Positions 44,647 through 51,975 of a stretch of DNA of 64,000 nt are shown here, in pieces (position 1 is the first letter of the stretch; every line of letters starts with the position of its first letter). The notes beneath the pieces are model-generated. The model worked only from the letters and a program-made list of their open reading frames with translations, ran no database searches and was not told the DNA's origin. The stretch is from the NCBI GenBank assembly GCA_030446715.1, contig JAUJMU010000001.1, positions 473,297-537,296 on the forward strand. The letters are read 5' to 3'. A program made the translations under genes and the position numbers. The DNA comes from Cytophagales bacterium (GTDB taxonomy: Bacteria; Bacteroidota; Bacteroidia; Cytophagales; 172606-1).

Positions 44647-46443
44647 ATGGAAGCAGTAGCCAAAAAAGCCGTGAAAGGCGGCGAATTCCTGATCAAGGAA
44701 ACCGAAGCCCAGCACATATTCATCCCGGAAGAATTCACCGAAGAGCAACGCATGGTTGCCCAGACCTGCGAAGATTTTCTGGCGAAGGAAGTCTTTCCGC
44801 GTTTGGATGAAATAGATTCCATGAAGAACCCGGACCTGATGCCATCTCTGATGGACAAGGCCGGTGAACTGGGCCTGCTGGGCACCTCCATTCCGGAGAG
44901 CTACGGCGGCTTCGGCATGAACTTCAACACCTCCATGCTGGTAACCGAGAAGATCGGCGCGGGGCATTCTTTTGCCGTTGCCCTTTCAGCCCATACCGGC
45001 ATTGCCACCCTGCCGATTCTGTACTACGGCAGCGAAGAGCAGAAGGCAAAATACCTGCCGGGGCTGGCTTCCGGCGAACTGAAAGGTGCCTATTGCCTCA
45101 CCGAGCCTGACTCCGGTTCGGATGCCAACTCCGGCAAGAGCAAAGCAGTACTCAATGCCGACGGCAGGCATTACATCATCAACGGCCAGAAAATGTGGAT
45201 CACCAACGGCGGCTTTGCCGACATCTACATCGTATTCGCCAAGATTGCCGACGACAAAAACCTTTCGGCTTTCATCGTGGAACGCGGCTTCGGCGGCATC
45301 ACCATGAACGAAGAAGAGAAGAAGATGGGCATCAAGGGGTCTTCTACCCGGCAGGTATTCTTCAATGACTGCCACGTACCCGTAGAGAATCTGCTCTCCG
45401 ACCGTGGCAACGGCTTCAAGATTGCGGTAAATATCCTTAACATCGGCCGGATTAAACTCGGAGCTTCTGCCGTTGGCGCTTCTAAGAAAGTAATTGATCA
45501 GGCAGTTAACTATGCCAGCGAAAGGAAGCAGTTTGGCACCAGCATTTCCGGATTCGGCGCCATCAAATACAAGATCGGCGAGATGGCTACCAAAGTATAT
45601 GCTTCAGAGTCAGCTAGTTACCGTGTAGGTCAAGACATTGAGGATACCATTGAAGCCCTGATGGAAGGTGGCATGCCCGAGGGCGAAGCCAAGCTGAAGG
45701 GCACGGAGCAGTTTGCCATTGAATGTGCCATTATGAAAGTGCACGGCTCCGAAACCCTTGACTATGTAGTAGATGAAGGCGTGCAGATTTATGGCGGTAT
45801 GGGCTACTCCGCCGATGCCCCGATGGACCGCGCCTACCGCGATGCCCGGATCAACCGGATTTTTGAGGGAACCAACGAGATTAACCGCCTGCTGTCAGTA
45901 GACATGGTGCTGAAGCGGGCCATGAAAGGCGAACTGGACCTGATGGGCCCGGCCATGGGGGTGCAGAAAGAAATCATGTCTATCCCTGATTTTGGCGCCG
46001 ATGAAGACGATGCCCTGTTTGCGGCCGAAAAGAAAGTGCTGCGCAATCTGAAGAAGGCCGTCCTGATGGTAGCCGGTGCCGCTGTGCAGAAGTTTGCCAT
46101 GAAGCTGTCCGAGGAGCAGGAAATCATCATGGACATTGCTGATATGATGATGGAAGTGTACGTAGCCGAATCTACGCTGCTGCGTACCGAGAAGCTGACC
46201 GGCATGCGTGGTGAAGAGGCTTGTGCCCGGCAGATTGATATGGCAAAGCTTTACCTCAACGACGCCGTGGAGCGGATCGGCATGCACGGCCGGAACGCCA
46301 TCAACTCCTTTGCCGAAGGCGATGAGCAGCGGGTTATGCTGATGGGCCTGAAGCGGTTCACCAAAATAGCGCCGATCAACGCCAAAGAAACCCGCCGGCG
46401 CATCGCCAGACACGTTATCGGTGAAAATGCATATGCCTTCTGA
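44647..46443 (+). CDS. fadE: Acyl-CoA dehydrogenase
   Basis: A 598-residue FAD enzyme for the first oxidation step. GAYCLTEPDSGSDANSGKSKAV and KMWITNGGFADIYIVFAKI form the flavin site; GFGGITMNEEEKKMGIKGSSTRQVFFNDCHVP binds substrate. The probable catalytic Glu is in NRIFEGTNEINRLL (about residue 408). The extra C-terminal 150-residue helical part matches the longer very-long-chain type acyl-CoA dehydrogenases. It follows fadA by 45 bp and ends at a terminator, completing the FadN-A-E order known from Bacillus. Confidence 0.95.
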   Translation: MEAVAKKAVKGGEFLIKETEAQHIFIPEEFTEEQRMVAQTCEDFLAKEVFPRLDEIDSMKNPDLMPSLMDKAGELGLLGTSIPESYGGFGMNFNTSMLVTEKIGAGHSFAVALSAHTGIATLPILYYGSEEQKAKYLPGLASGELKGAYCLTEPDSGSDANSGKSKAVLNADGRHYIINGQKMWITNGGFADIYIVFAKIADDKNLSAFIVERGFGGITMNEEEKKMGIKGSSTRQVFFNDCHVPVENLLSDRGNGFKIAVNILNIGRIKLGASAVGASKKVIDQAVNYASERKQFGTSISGFGAIKYKIGEMATKVYASESASYRVGQDIEDTIEALMEGGMPEGEAKLKGTEQFAIECAIMKVHGSETLDYVVDEGVQIYGGMGYSADAPMDRAYRDARINRIFEGTNEINRLLSVDMVLKRAMKGELDLMGPAMGVQKEIMSIPDFGADEDDALFAAEKKVLRNLKKAVLMVAGAAVQKFAMKLSEEQEIIMDIADMMMEVYVAESTLLRTEKLTGMRGEEACARQIDMAKLYLNDAVERIGMHGRNAINSFAEGDEQRVMLMGLKRFTKIAPINAKETRRRIARHVIGENAYAF

Positions 46444-46461
46444 TAAGAAAAGGCAGAAAGG

Positions 46462-46489
46462 AAAAGGCTCCGGAGACGGGGCCTTTTTT
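46462..46489 (+). terminator. Terminator of the beta-oxidation operon
   Basis: AAAAGGCTCCG (46462-46472), loop GAGA, CGGGGCCTTTT (46477-46487) with one wobble pair, then TT. Confidence 0.85.
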
Positions 46490-46577
46490 ATTTTCAAAAA
46501 GTTACCCTTTTTACCCGCTCCGGATCAATAACCGGCTTTATTATTGCTGCTAAAAAAATTGAACAAAAAACCCTTTT

Positions 46578-47225
46578 ATGAAAATTTTTTTAACCCTCAG
46601 CTTTACCGTATTTTTATTTTGTTTAACAGCCTCTGCACAAAACGGCAAAGGCAAATGGTTGGTGGGCGGCAACATCGAATCCAGCAGCCGCAACAGTACG
46701 TTATCTAACCCGGCGGTTGACTACAAAAGCAACCAAATGATACTGGGTCCTAAGGTCGGTTACTTCCTCTCCGACCGGTGGGCGTTGGGCCTGGCCCCTT
46801 CTTTCTCCAGTACCCACAACCGGGGTAGCTCTGATGTCACCAAAGCAAAAGGCTACAGCACTGCTCCCTTCGTGCGGTACTACCAGCCGGTAGGAGAGAA
46901 GCTGGCCATTTTCGGGGAGTTGAGCGGCATCTCCTACCAGTCGGGATGGCACAAAAGAACGGCACCAGACGGCAATCTGATCCAGAACTATGACTACCGC
47001 ACCTATAATTTAGGCGTGTTTGTACGGCCGGGAATTGTATGGTTTGTGACCCCAAAAATTGGTCTGGAAACTTCCATAGGATCATTGGGATACGGCTACT
47101 ATAACGGAAAGAACACCGTTGAAATGCCGGAAGGAACGAGGAAAACCACGGAAGAAGGTTTTTCCGGCGGCCTTAGCCTGAGCTACAATTTCAACCTGGG
47201 CATACTGTTTTATCTTGGCAAATAA
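46578..47225 (+). CDS. Outer-membrane beta-barrel protein, 215 residues
   Basis: A signal peptide (MKIFLTLSFTVFLFCLTASAQ) precedes a protein made of alternating polar and hydrophobic strands with many Gly and aromatic residues: KWLVGGNIESSSRNSTLS, MILGPKVGYFLSDRWALGLAPSFSS, PFVRYYQPVGEKLAIFGELSG and FSGGLSLSYNFNLGILFYL. This is the small OmpA/OmpW-like eight-strand barrel type. Specific role unknown. It has its own terminator. Confidence 0.85.
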   Translation: MKIFLTLSFTVFLFCLTASAQNGKGKWLVGGNIESSSRNSTLSNPAVDYKSNQMILGPKVGYFLSDRWALGLAPSFSSTHNRGSSDVTKAKGYSTAPFVRYYQPVGEKLAIFGELSGISYQSGWHKRTAPDGNLIQNYDYRTYNLGVFVRPGIVWFVTPKIGLETSIGSLGYGYYNGKNTVEMPEGTRKTTEEGFSGGLSLSYNFNLGILFYLGK

Positions 47226-47245
47226 GTATTCATACCCATGCTTTC

Positions 47246-47271
47246 AAAGGCTCCGCTTCCGGAGCCTTTTT
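47246..47271 (+). terminator. Terminator after the barrel gene
   Basis: AAAGGCTCCG (47246-47255), loop CTTC, CGGAGCCTTT (47260-47269) with a perfect 10-bp stem followed by TT. Confidence 0.88.
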
Positions 47272-47409
47272 GCGTATCACCCGATAATTGGGTAAGATTA
47301 AGAAATGGGACGGGAGACGCAAGAGGGGAGATTTTAGACCGGCTCCCGATCCCAGGAAGTACGAAGCACCGGAATGCCGAACAACAGATAAAGAACCACG
47401 GACAACGAA

Positions 47410-47934
47410 ATGAAAAGAATTGCCATTGACATGGACGAAGTGATTGCCGACGCCAACCTGCGCATCATTGACTGGTATGAAAGAGACTTCCGCCGGCGCA
47501 TCACCTTTGAAGAGTTGCAGGGGAAGAGCTTCATGGACGTGGTGCTGCCCGAGCACCGGGCCAAAATCCGTGAATACCTCCACACGGACGGCTTCTTCAA
47601 AGACATGGCCGTGATCGAAGGCAGTCAGGAAGTAGTTTTTGAACTGTCTAAGAAGTACGAAATCTTCATCACTACCGCGGCTATGGAGTTTCCGACGTCG
47701 TTTATGCACAAATACGAATGGATGAAGGAACACTTTCCGTTCATTCCGTGGTCGCACATTGTCTTCTGCGGTGACAAAAGCATTATCAACGCCGATTACC
47801 TGATCGATGACCGGTCGCGGCACTTCAGACACTTCCGGGGGCAGGGCATCCTTTTTACATCTCCCCACAATGTGCTGGAAGACTGGAACCCGAGAGTAAA
47901 TAGCTGGAAGGAAGTCGCAGATTTGCTGCTGTGA
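47410..47934 (+). CDS. 5'-nucleotidase, deoxy-type (HAD superfamily)
   Basis: A 174-residue HAD phosphatase of the 5'(3')-deoxyribonucleotidase C type. The nucleophile motif is IAIDMDEVIADANLRI (DxDxV at residues 7-11). IFITTAAMEF is motif II and the acidic motif IV is NADYLIDDRSRHF. It would dephosphorylate deoxynucleoside monophosphates. It stands alone; its stop is 3 bp before the frame of the RAYT element. Confidence 0.9.
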   Translation: MKRIAIDMDEVIADANLRIIDWYERDFRRRITFEELQGKSFMDVVLPEHRAKIREYLHTDGFFKDMAVIEGSQEVVFELSKKYEIFITTAAMEFPTSFMHKYEWMKEHFPFIPWSHIVFCGDKSIINADYLIDDRSRHFRHFRGQGILFTSPHNVLEDWNPRVNSWKEVADLLL

Positions 47935-47956
47935 GGGGTGGAGCCTGCAAAACATG

Positions 47957-48018
47957 GGGCAGACACAGGGGTCTGCCCGTACATGAAGCGGCGTAGGGGC
48001 GGACCCCCGTGTTCGCCC
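47957..48018 (+). repeat. REP element pair 1, left end of the RAYT unit
   Basis: Two hairpins. The first pairs GGGCAGAC with GTCTGCCC around loop ACAGGG (47957-47978). The spacer GTACATGAAGCGGCGTAG follows. The second pairs GGGCGGAC with GTTCGCCC (47997-48018, one G-T pair). The first hairpin plus spacer recurs in inverted orientation at the other end of the unit (48663-48711). Confidence 0.85.
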
Positions 48019-48063
48019 TTTGCTGCATCAAGAGAAAACAAAAAATCACAACCATCTCTGCCC

Positions 48064-48612
48064 TTGAAATACGATCCTGCCATTCACCACCGGCGTTCGA
48101 TCCGGCTGAAGGGATACGATTACGCCCAGACCGGTGCCTACTTTATTACTATCTGCACCCGCCACCGCGAACACTTCTTCGGGCAAATAGCGGAAAACGA
48201 AATGATATTCAATGACGCAGGCGGTATGATCAACGAATGGCGGGAGAAGATACCCGGAAAATTTCCCGATATCCAGCTAGGGCCGTACATCACCATGCCC
48301 AACCACTTCCACGCCATTGTGATCAGTACCGGCTCTCCCGTACGGGCAGACACAGGGGTCTGCCCTGACCCCGAATTGGAGGGCGAACACGGGGGTTCGC
48401 CCCTACGTGCGGTGGTGCAATGGTTCAAAACCATGACCACCACCGCCTACATCCGGGGTGTTAAAGAACACAACTGGCCCCGGTTTGACGGAAAATTGTG
48501 GCACCGCAATTATTACGAACACATCATCCGGAACGAAACGGCTTACCAACGCATTGCCGATTATATTCTTCAAAACCCCTCAAACGGGCAGAAAGACACC
48601 TTCAACCAATAA
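48064..48612 (+). CDS. REP-associated tyrosine transposase (RAYT)
   Basis: A Y1/HUH single-strand transposase of the IS200-like RAYT class. HRRSIRLKGYDYAQTGAYFITICTRHREHFFG is the family start. The metal-binding H-x-H is in ITMPNHFHAIVI. The catalytic Tyr region is LWHRNYYEHIIRNETAYQRIADYI near the C-terminus. The open frame reaches back to a GTG at 47938, but its first 42 residues translate a REP hairpin, so a TTG at 48064 (giving LKYDPAIHHRRS) is the more likely start. A further REP pair lies inside the gene, adding about 20 residues (RADTGVCPDPELEGEHGGSP) between the H-x-H and Tyr blocks. RAYTs mobilise or maintain REP sequences. Confidence 0.85.
   Translation: MKYDPAIHHRRSIRLKGYDYAQTGAYFITICTRHREHFFGQIAENEMIFNDAGGMINEWREKIPGKFPDIQLGPYITMPNHFHAIVISTGSPVRADTGVCPDPELEGEHGGSPLRAVVQWFKTMTTTAYIRGVKEHNWPRFDGKLWHRNYYEHIIRNETAYQRIADYILQNPSNGQKDTFNQ
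48344..48402 (+). repeat. REP element pair 2, inside the RAYT reading frame
   Basis: The same two hairpins occur within the gene: GGGCAGAC/GTCTGCCC at 48344-48365 and a perfect GGGCGAAC/GTTCGCCC at 48381-48402. The combined length keeps the reading frame open and adds an in-frame insert to the protein. Confidence 0.9.
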
Positions 48613-48633
48613 TCTCTCCCGCTATACAGCAAG

Positions 48634-48711
48634 CAGACACATGTGTCTGTATGATCAGGGCAGGTCTGCCCCTGCGCCGCTTCATGTACGGGCAGACCCC
48701 TGTGTCTGCCC
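48634..48711 (-). repeat. REP element 3, inverted right end of the RAYT unit
   Basis: Three palindromes: CAGACACATGTGTCTG (48634-48649), GGGCAG-GT-CTGCCC (48658-48671) and GGGCAGAC/GTCTGCCC around loop CCCTGT (48690-48711). The last, with the spacer before it, is the reverse complement of REP 1 over about 44 bp with a single early mismatch. The RAYT unit is therefore bounded by inverted REP copies. Confidence 0.85.
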
Positions 48712-48991
48712 CCCTGTGAAGGATAGCCTGTCCAGGGTACCGGTGCCGTGGACTTTCGGTAATATTCCAGACGCGCAGCAGGTATTCGAGAGTAAAAAAA
48801 GCAATAGAAAACCGGTCGGAGTACAGGAAGAAGGTGGCAAACGGCCGGTGAATACTCTCCACGGAGTCGAAAATCAGCACGGGTGCATTCAGCAGAATGA
48901 TCACGATCAGCAGCATATCGAACCGGTGGCTGACGGTACCTCTTTTATCGGAAATTTTGAGGATGTCGTATGTTTTTCGCCTGAGGGTCAT
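48712..48991 (-). pseudogene. Voltage-gated ion-channel gene, truncated by the REP unit
   Basis: The minus strand reads MTLRRKTYDILKISDKRGTVSHRFDMLLIVIILLNAPVLIFDS and FFLYSDRFSIAFFTLEYLLRVWNITESPRHRYPG. This is the S1-S2 part of a bacterial voltage-gated cation channel. It then runs straight into REP sequence, and the frame continues only through repeat DNA. Segments S3-S6, the pore and the selectivity filter are absent. Nothing on the far side of the RAYT unit resembles them, so the 3' part is lost. Confidence 0.75.
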
Positions 48992-49160
48992 ACGGAGAGA
49001 AGATTGTACCGGCTCTGGTAACCGGAAGCAGCATTCACACGAAAATAAGCATTTGCGGTTGACTACATATTTTTCACCCCGGCAGCTTTTTGCGGGACTT
49101 AAAAGTTTTGCTCCCGGATGGGTGATACTTTGCTTATATTCCGATTAACCAGAAAAACCT

Positions 49161-49721
49161 ATGATGACCGCAGTAGAACCCCCAAGCGCAACCCACTGGC
49201 GGCAGGCGCTGCTTACGGACCGCGACAAAACCCTGGAATACCTCTACACCCGTACCTGGCCAGCGGTGCGGCAGTACATAAAGCAGCAGCAGGGCACTGA
49301 GGAAGATGCTAAAGACGTACTACAGGACGCCATGATCATCTTTTTTGAAAAAGTAGTACACGACCGGCTCGTGCTGACAGCGGCACCCGCCACTTATCTT
49401 ACCGCCATCGGGAAAAACCTGTGGCGGCAGGAACGGGAGAAGCGCAGCCGGCAGATTCCACTTTCACCAGCAGACTTCTGTCCCGAACCGGCACCCGCCG
49501 AACCGGCAGGGGCACCGGCTGACTTGCTGGAGTTTGTACAGCAACTCGGCGAAAAGTGCCGCGACATACTGGTGCAGTTTTACTACTTCGGGCAGCGGCT
49601 GGACAAAATTGCCCTCCGCCACGGCTACCGCAGCATCCGTTCGGCTACCGTCCAGAAGTTCAAGTGTCTGGAGCAGCTGCGCAAAAAAGTAAGTCATTTA
49701 TCCATCGGCAACTTTTTATAA
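49161..49721 (+). CDS. ECF-type sigma factor
   Basis: 186 residues. Region 2 is at about 25-80 (LEYLYTRTWPAVRQYIKQQQGTEEDAKDVLQDAMIIFFEKV) and region 4 at about 120-170 (LVQFYYFGQRLDKIALRHGYRSIRSATVQKFKCLEQLRKKV). The linker is rich in Pro and Ala (PAPAEPAGAPAD), unusual for the family. It differs from the SusCD-linked sigma factor and has no FecR beside it. A 72-residue acidic/helical gene follows 6 bp later, the position of an anti-sigma factor. Confidence 0.88.
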   Translation: MMTAVEPPSATHWRQALLTDRDKTLEYLYTRTWPAVRQYIKQQQGTEEDAKDVLQDAMIIFFEKVVHDRLVLTAAPATYLTAIGKNLWRQEREKRSRQIPLSPADFCPEPAPAEPAGAPADLLEFVQQLGEKCRDILVQFYYFGQRLDKIALRHGYRSIRSATVQKFKCLEQLRKKVSHLSIGNFL

Positions 49722-49727
49722 CAGTCT

Positions 49728-49946
49728 ATGCGTCCCGAACTTGAAGAGATAAAGCTACTGGAAGGCTATCTGCACGGAAGCCTGACCGAATCGCAGCGGG
49801 TGGACGCGGAGGTCCGGCTGCTGTGGGACCGCGGCTGGCAGGCAAATCTGGCCGCTCAGCAAAATGCCTACGCCGCCATCCGGGAGGCTGGCCGGCAGCG
49901 GCTCGGTCAGGAGCTGAGAGCTATCCATGTCCGGCTGTTTGGCTGA
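49728..49946 (+). CDS. Small protein next to the sigma factor, possible anti-sigma
   Basis: The 72-residue protein has two predicted helices (ELEEIKLLEGYLHGSLTESQRVDAEVRLLWDRGWQANLAAQQ and AIREAGRQRLGQELRAIHVRLFG). No membrane segment or zinc-binding His/Cys cluster is visible. The N-terminal LEGYLHGSLTESQR pattern resembles the cytoplasmic start of membrane-bound anti-sigma factors. Tight linkage (6 bp) suggests it controls the sigma factor; this is inference. Confidence 0.7.
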   Translation: MRPELEEIKLLEGYLHGSLTESQRVDAEVRLLWDRGWQANLAAQQNAYAAIREAGRQRLGQELRAIHVRLFG

Positions 49947-50059
49947 GCCGGCTGTAAGCAAGCCCGCAAAATTCCCTGATTGTTTTGAAAAGACACTGGC
50001 AGCGAAACCCGCACCCGGATATTCGCTGCCCCGGCATCGCTTTGCCAAAAAATTATTAT

Positions 50060-50086
50060 TTCTCACTTCTCACTTCTCACTTCTCA
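50060..50086 (+). repeat. Heptanucleotide tandem repeat before the clpP-like gene
   Basis: TTCTCAC is repeated three times plus TTCTCA, ending 4 bp before the ATG at 50091. It lies in the ribosome-binding zone, so changes in copy number would alter spacing to the start codon. Confidence 0.7.
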
Positions 50087-50090
50087 AATC

Positions 50091-50767
50091 ATGCTTTACC
50101 CAGAACTCAGCCGGAAAGAATTCCGCAAATACGCCGTGTACAGCCAGCACCTGAATGGCCTGACTGTAGACCGCTACCTTGACCACGTCGAAAACATGAC
50201 CCGGTCCGTGATTGAAGAGCGACCCATCAACTTCCGCGAAGTAGACGTTTTCTCGCGGCTGATGGCCGACCGCATCGTATTTCTCGGTACGCCGGTAGAT
50301 GACAATATTGCCAACGTGATCATTGCCCAGTTTCTGTTTCTTGTAGCTTCGGATTCTAAACAGGACAGTCTGCTTTACATTAACAGCCGCGGCGGCTCGG
50401 TGTAGGCGGGGCTGGGCATTTACGACACCGTGCAGTACGTAAATCCCGACGTGGCCACCATCTGTACCAGCATGGCAGCTTCCTTCGGGGCCGTGCTGTT
50501 ATGCGCTGGAGCGGCCGGCAAGCGGTCGGCCCTCCCCATGCCCGGGTCATGATTCACCAGCCATCCGGAGGTGCGCAGGGCCAGTCGGCAGACATTGAAA
50601 TTACGGCCCGGCAAATTGTAATTCTGCGGCAGGAACTGTACGAAGTCCTATCCCGGCACAGTGGCCGGCCGGTGGAAGAGATTGAACGGAATGCTGATCG
50701 GGATTACTGGCTGAAGGCCGCCGAAGCCAAAGCGTATGGGCTGATCGATGAAGTGCTGCTCCGTTAA
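50091..50767 (+). pseudogene. ClpP-like serine protease with stop codon and frameshift
   Basis: Homology to ClpP runs through the whole 677 bp. The frame starts MLYPELSRKEFRKYAVYSQ, longer than the usual ClpP N-terminus, and continues LLYINSRGGSV before TAG at 50403-50405, where ClpP normally has Tyr. It resumes [32 protein letters not shown] (catalytic Ser in AAS), then loses one C in the CCCC at 50534-50537. The next frame gives [15 protein letters not shown] (catalytic His) and RDYWLKAAEAKAYGLIDEVLLR (catalytic Asp). All three active-site blocks remain. As written no protease is made. Confidence 0.85.
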
Positions 50768-50890
50768 AACCCTCAAGAAAATTTGTAAAGTCCGTGTAAC
50801 CTGCCCGAAACCGAATCGTTTCCGGCGGGTTATCCGGGCTTTTATGTATCAAAAATTTATATAAAAAATTATCATATCAGTAATTTTTTT

Positions 50891-51689
50891 GGTAGTGGTT
50901 AAGTAGAGGCTGATTTTAGAAATTGGTAACTTAGGAAGAAAGGTTTAAAAAGCATATGATTCAGATTACCAAGGCATGTCCTCATTGCGGTAGTATTGAC
51001 TTAGTGAGCAACGGCCATAATAAGAAAAACGGTAAGCAAAAGTATTACTGTAATGGCTGTGACAGATACGGCACTTTGGATGCAGCTCCCCGCTATAGTG
51101 AAGAGCGCAAAGAAGAGATTCTGAAAGCCTATTTTGAAAGACCCAGTATGTGGGTATTGAACGCGTTTTGGCGTAGCCCGGCAAACGGTCTCTGCCTGGC
51201 TCAGGCAGCAAGGCGAAAAGCATCCGGATCTGGAGGCTACCTTGGGTGATGTGCCTACTGAGCAGGATGTGCTCGAGTATGACGAATTGCAGCACTTTGT
51301 CAAAAAAGCCAAAAGCGCTGGCTCTGGACGGTAATCAGCCGGAAAACACGTAAAATCATTGCTTTCTTTATTGGGGACCATAGTATGGAGAGTTGTAAGA
51401 TACTTTGGCAAAGAATTCCCGAAAGATTACGCTGCCAGACCAGCTTTTCCGATTTCTGGGAAGCATACAATTTTATCTATCAGCAGACCGGGCAGCATCA
51501 GAAAGTAGGCAAAGAATCCGGTCAAACTAACCACATGGAACGCTGGAACAATACCATCCGTCAGTGGATGGGTAGACTTACCCGAAAGACGCTTTCTTTT
51601 TCTAAATCTGACTTTTACAATGAACTCGTCATCCGCCTTTTCATTGTCCGCTACAACCTCAGTAAATCAGCCTCTACTTAACCACTACC
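50891..51689 (+). mobile_element. IS1-family insertion sequence with perfect ends
   Basis: Perfect 26-bp inverted repeats bound the 799-bp element (50891-50916 and 51664-51689, beginning GGTAGTGGTTAAGTAG). The 8-bp ATTTTTTT is duplicated on each side (50883-50890, 51690-51697), the normal IS1 target duplication. Intact ends and duplication indicate a recent insertion. It lies between the clpP-like gene and the glycosyltransferase. Confidence 0.95.
50956..51681 (+). pseudogene. IS1 transposase InsA/InsB, two apparent base losses
   Basis: InsA begins MIQITKACPHCGSIDLVSNG with zinc ribbon CPHC/CNGC. The frame breaks at GGG (51152-51154) and TTTT (51166-51169); one added base at each restores GIERVFGVARQTVSAWLRQQG. 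It continues to AAAAAA G at 51302-51308, the slippery type used by IS1 for a programmed -1 shift, which gives KKSQKRWLWTVISRKTRKIIAFFIGDHS and the InsB part. The rest, WKLLW-type CKILWQRIPERL, NHMERWNNTIRQWMGRLTRKTLSFSKS, supplies the later catalytic residues. The stop lies inside the right terminal repeat. Confidence 0.85.
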
Positions 51690-51697
51690 ATTTTTTT

Positions 51698-51975
51698 ATC
51701 TTGGCTGTGGCATTTGATTTTTTACGCCGGGGAGAAGTTTTTTTCACCTCCCTTCCTGAAAAGGATTATTGTAACAGTCTAGCTGCAATCATTGCAGAAG
51801 CTGCGTCTGTCTGATTTTGCCCTGTCCGTTTGCCTCCAGCTATTTTCCAAAAATTTTGGGTGTTACCTGACTCTGAAAAGTAGTATTTACAGTCAGTTAT
51901 TACACCGTACAGTTATTTTTTCATCCTGTCCACATAGACAGTGTGCAGGGCAACTATTTCACAGCTACCTGATAT
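51698..51975. other. Short intergenic region after IS1
   Basis: Nothing recognisable. It is AT-rich and contains only short frames with no motif; it must hold the promoter of the glycosyltransferase gene, interrupted upstream by IS1. Confidence 0.4.

Noticed and set aside
47957-48711. CRISPR array
   Set aside because: The repeats are self-complementary REP hairpins, few, irregularly spaced and partly coding; no cas gene is present.
51302-51308. Frame change in IS1 counted as a third base loss
   Set aside because: AAAAAAG is the kind of slippery site IS1 uses for programmed -1 frameshifting, and the shifted product is the right InsB sequence.
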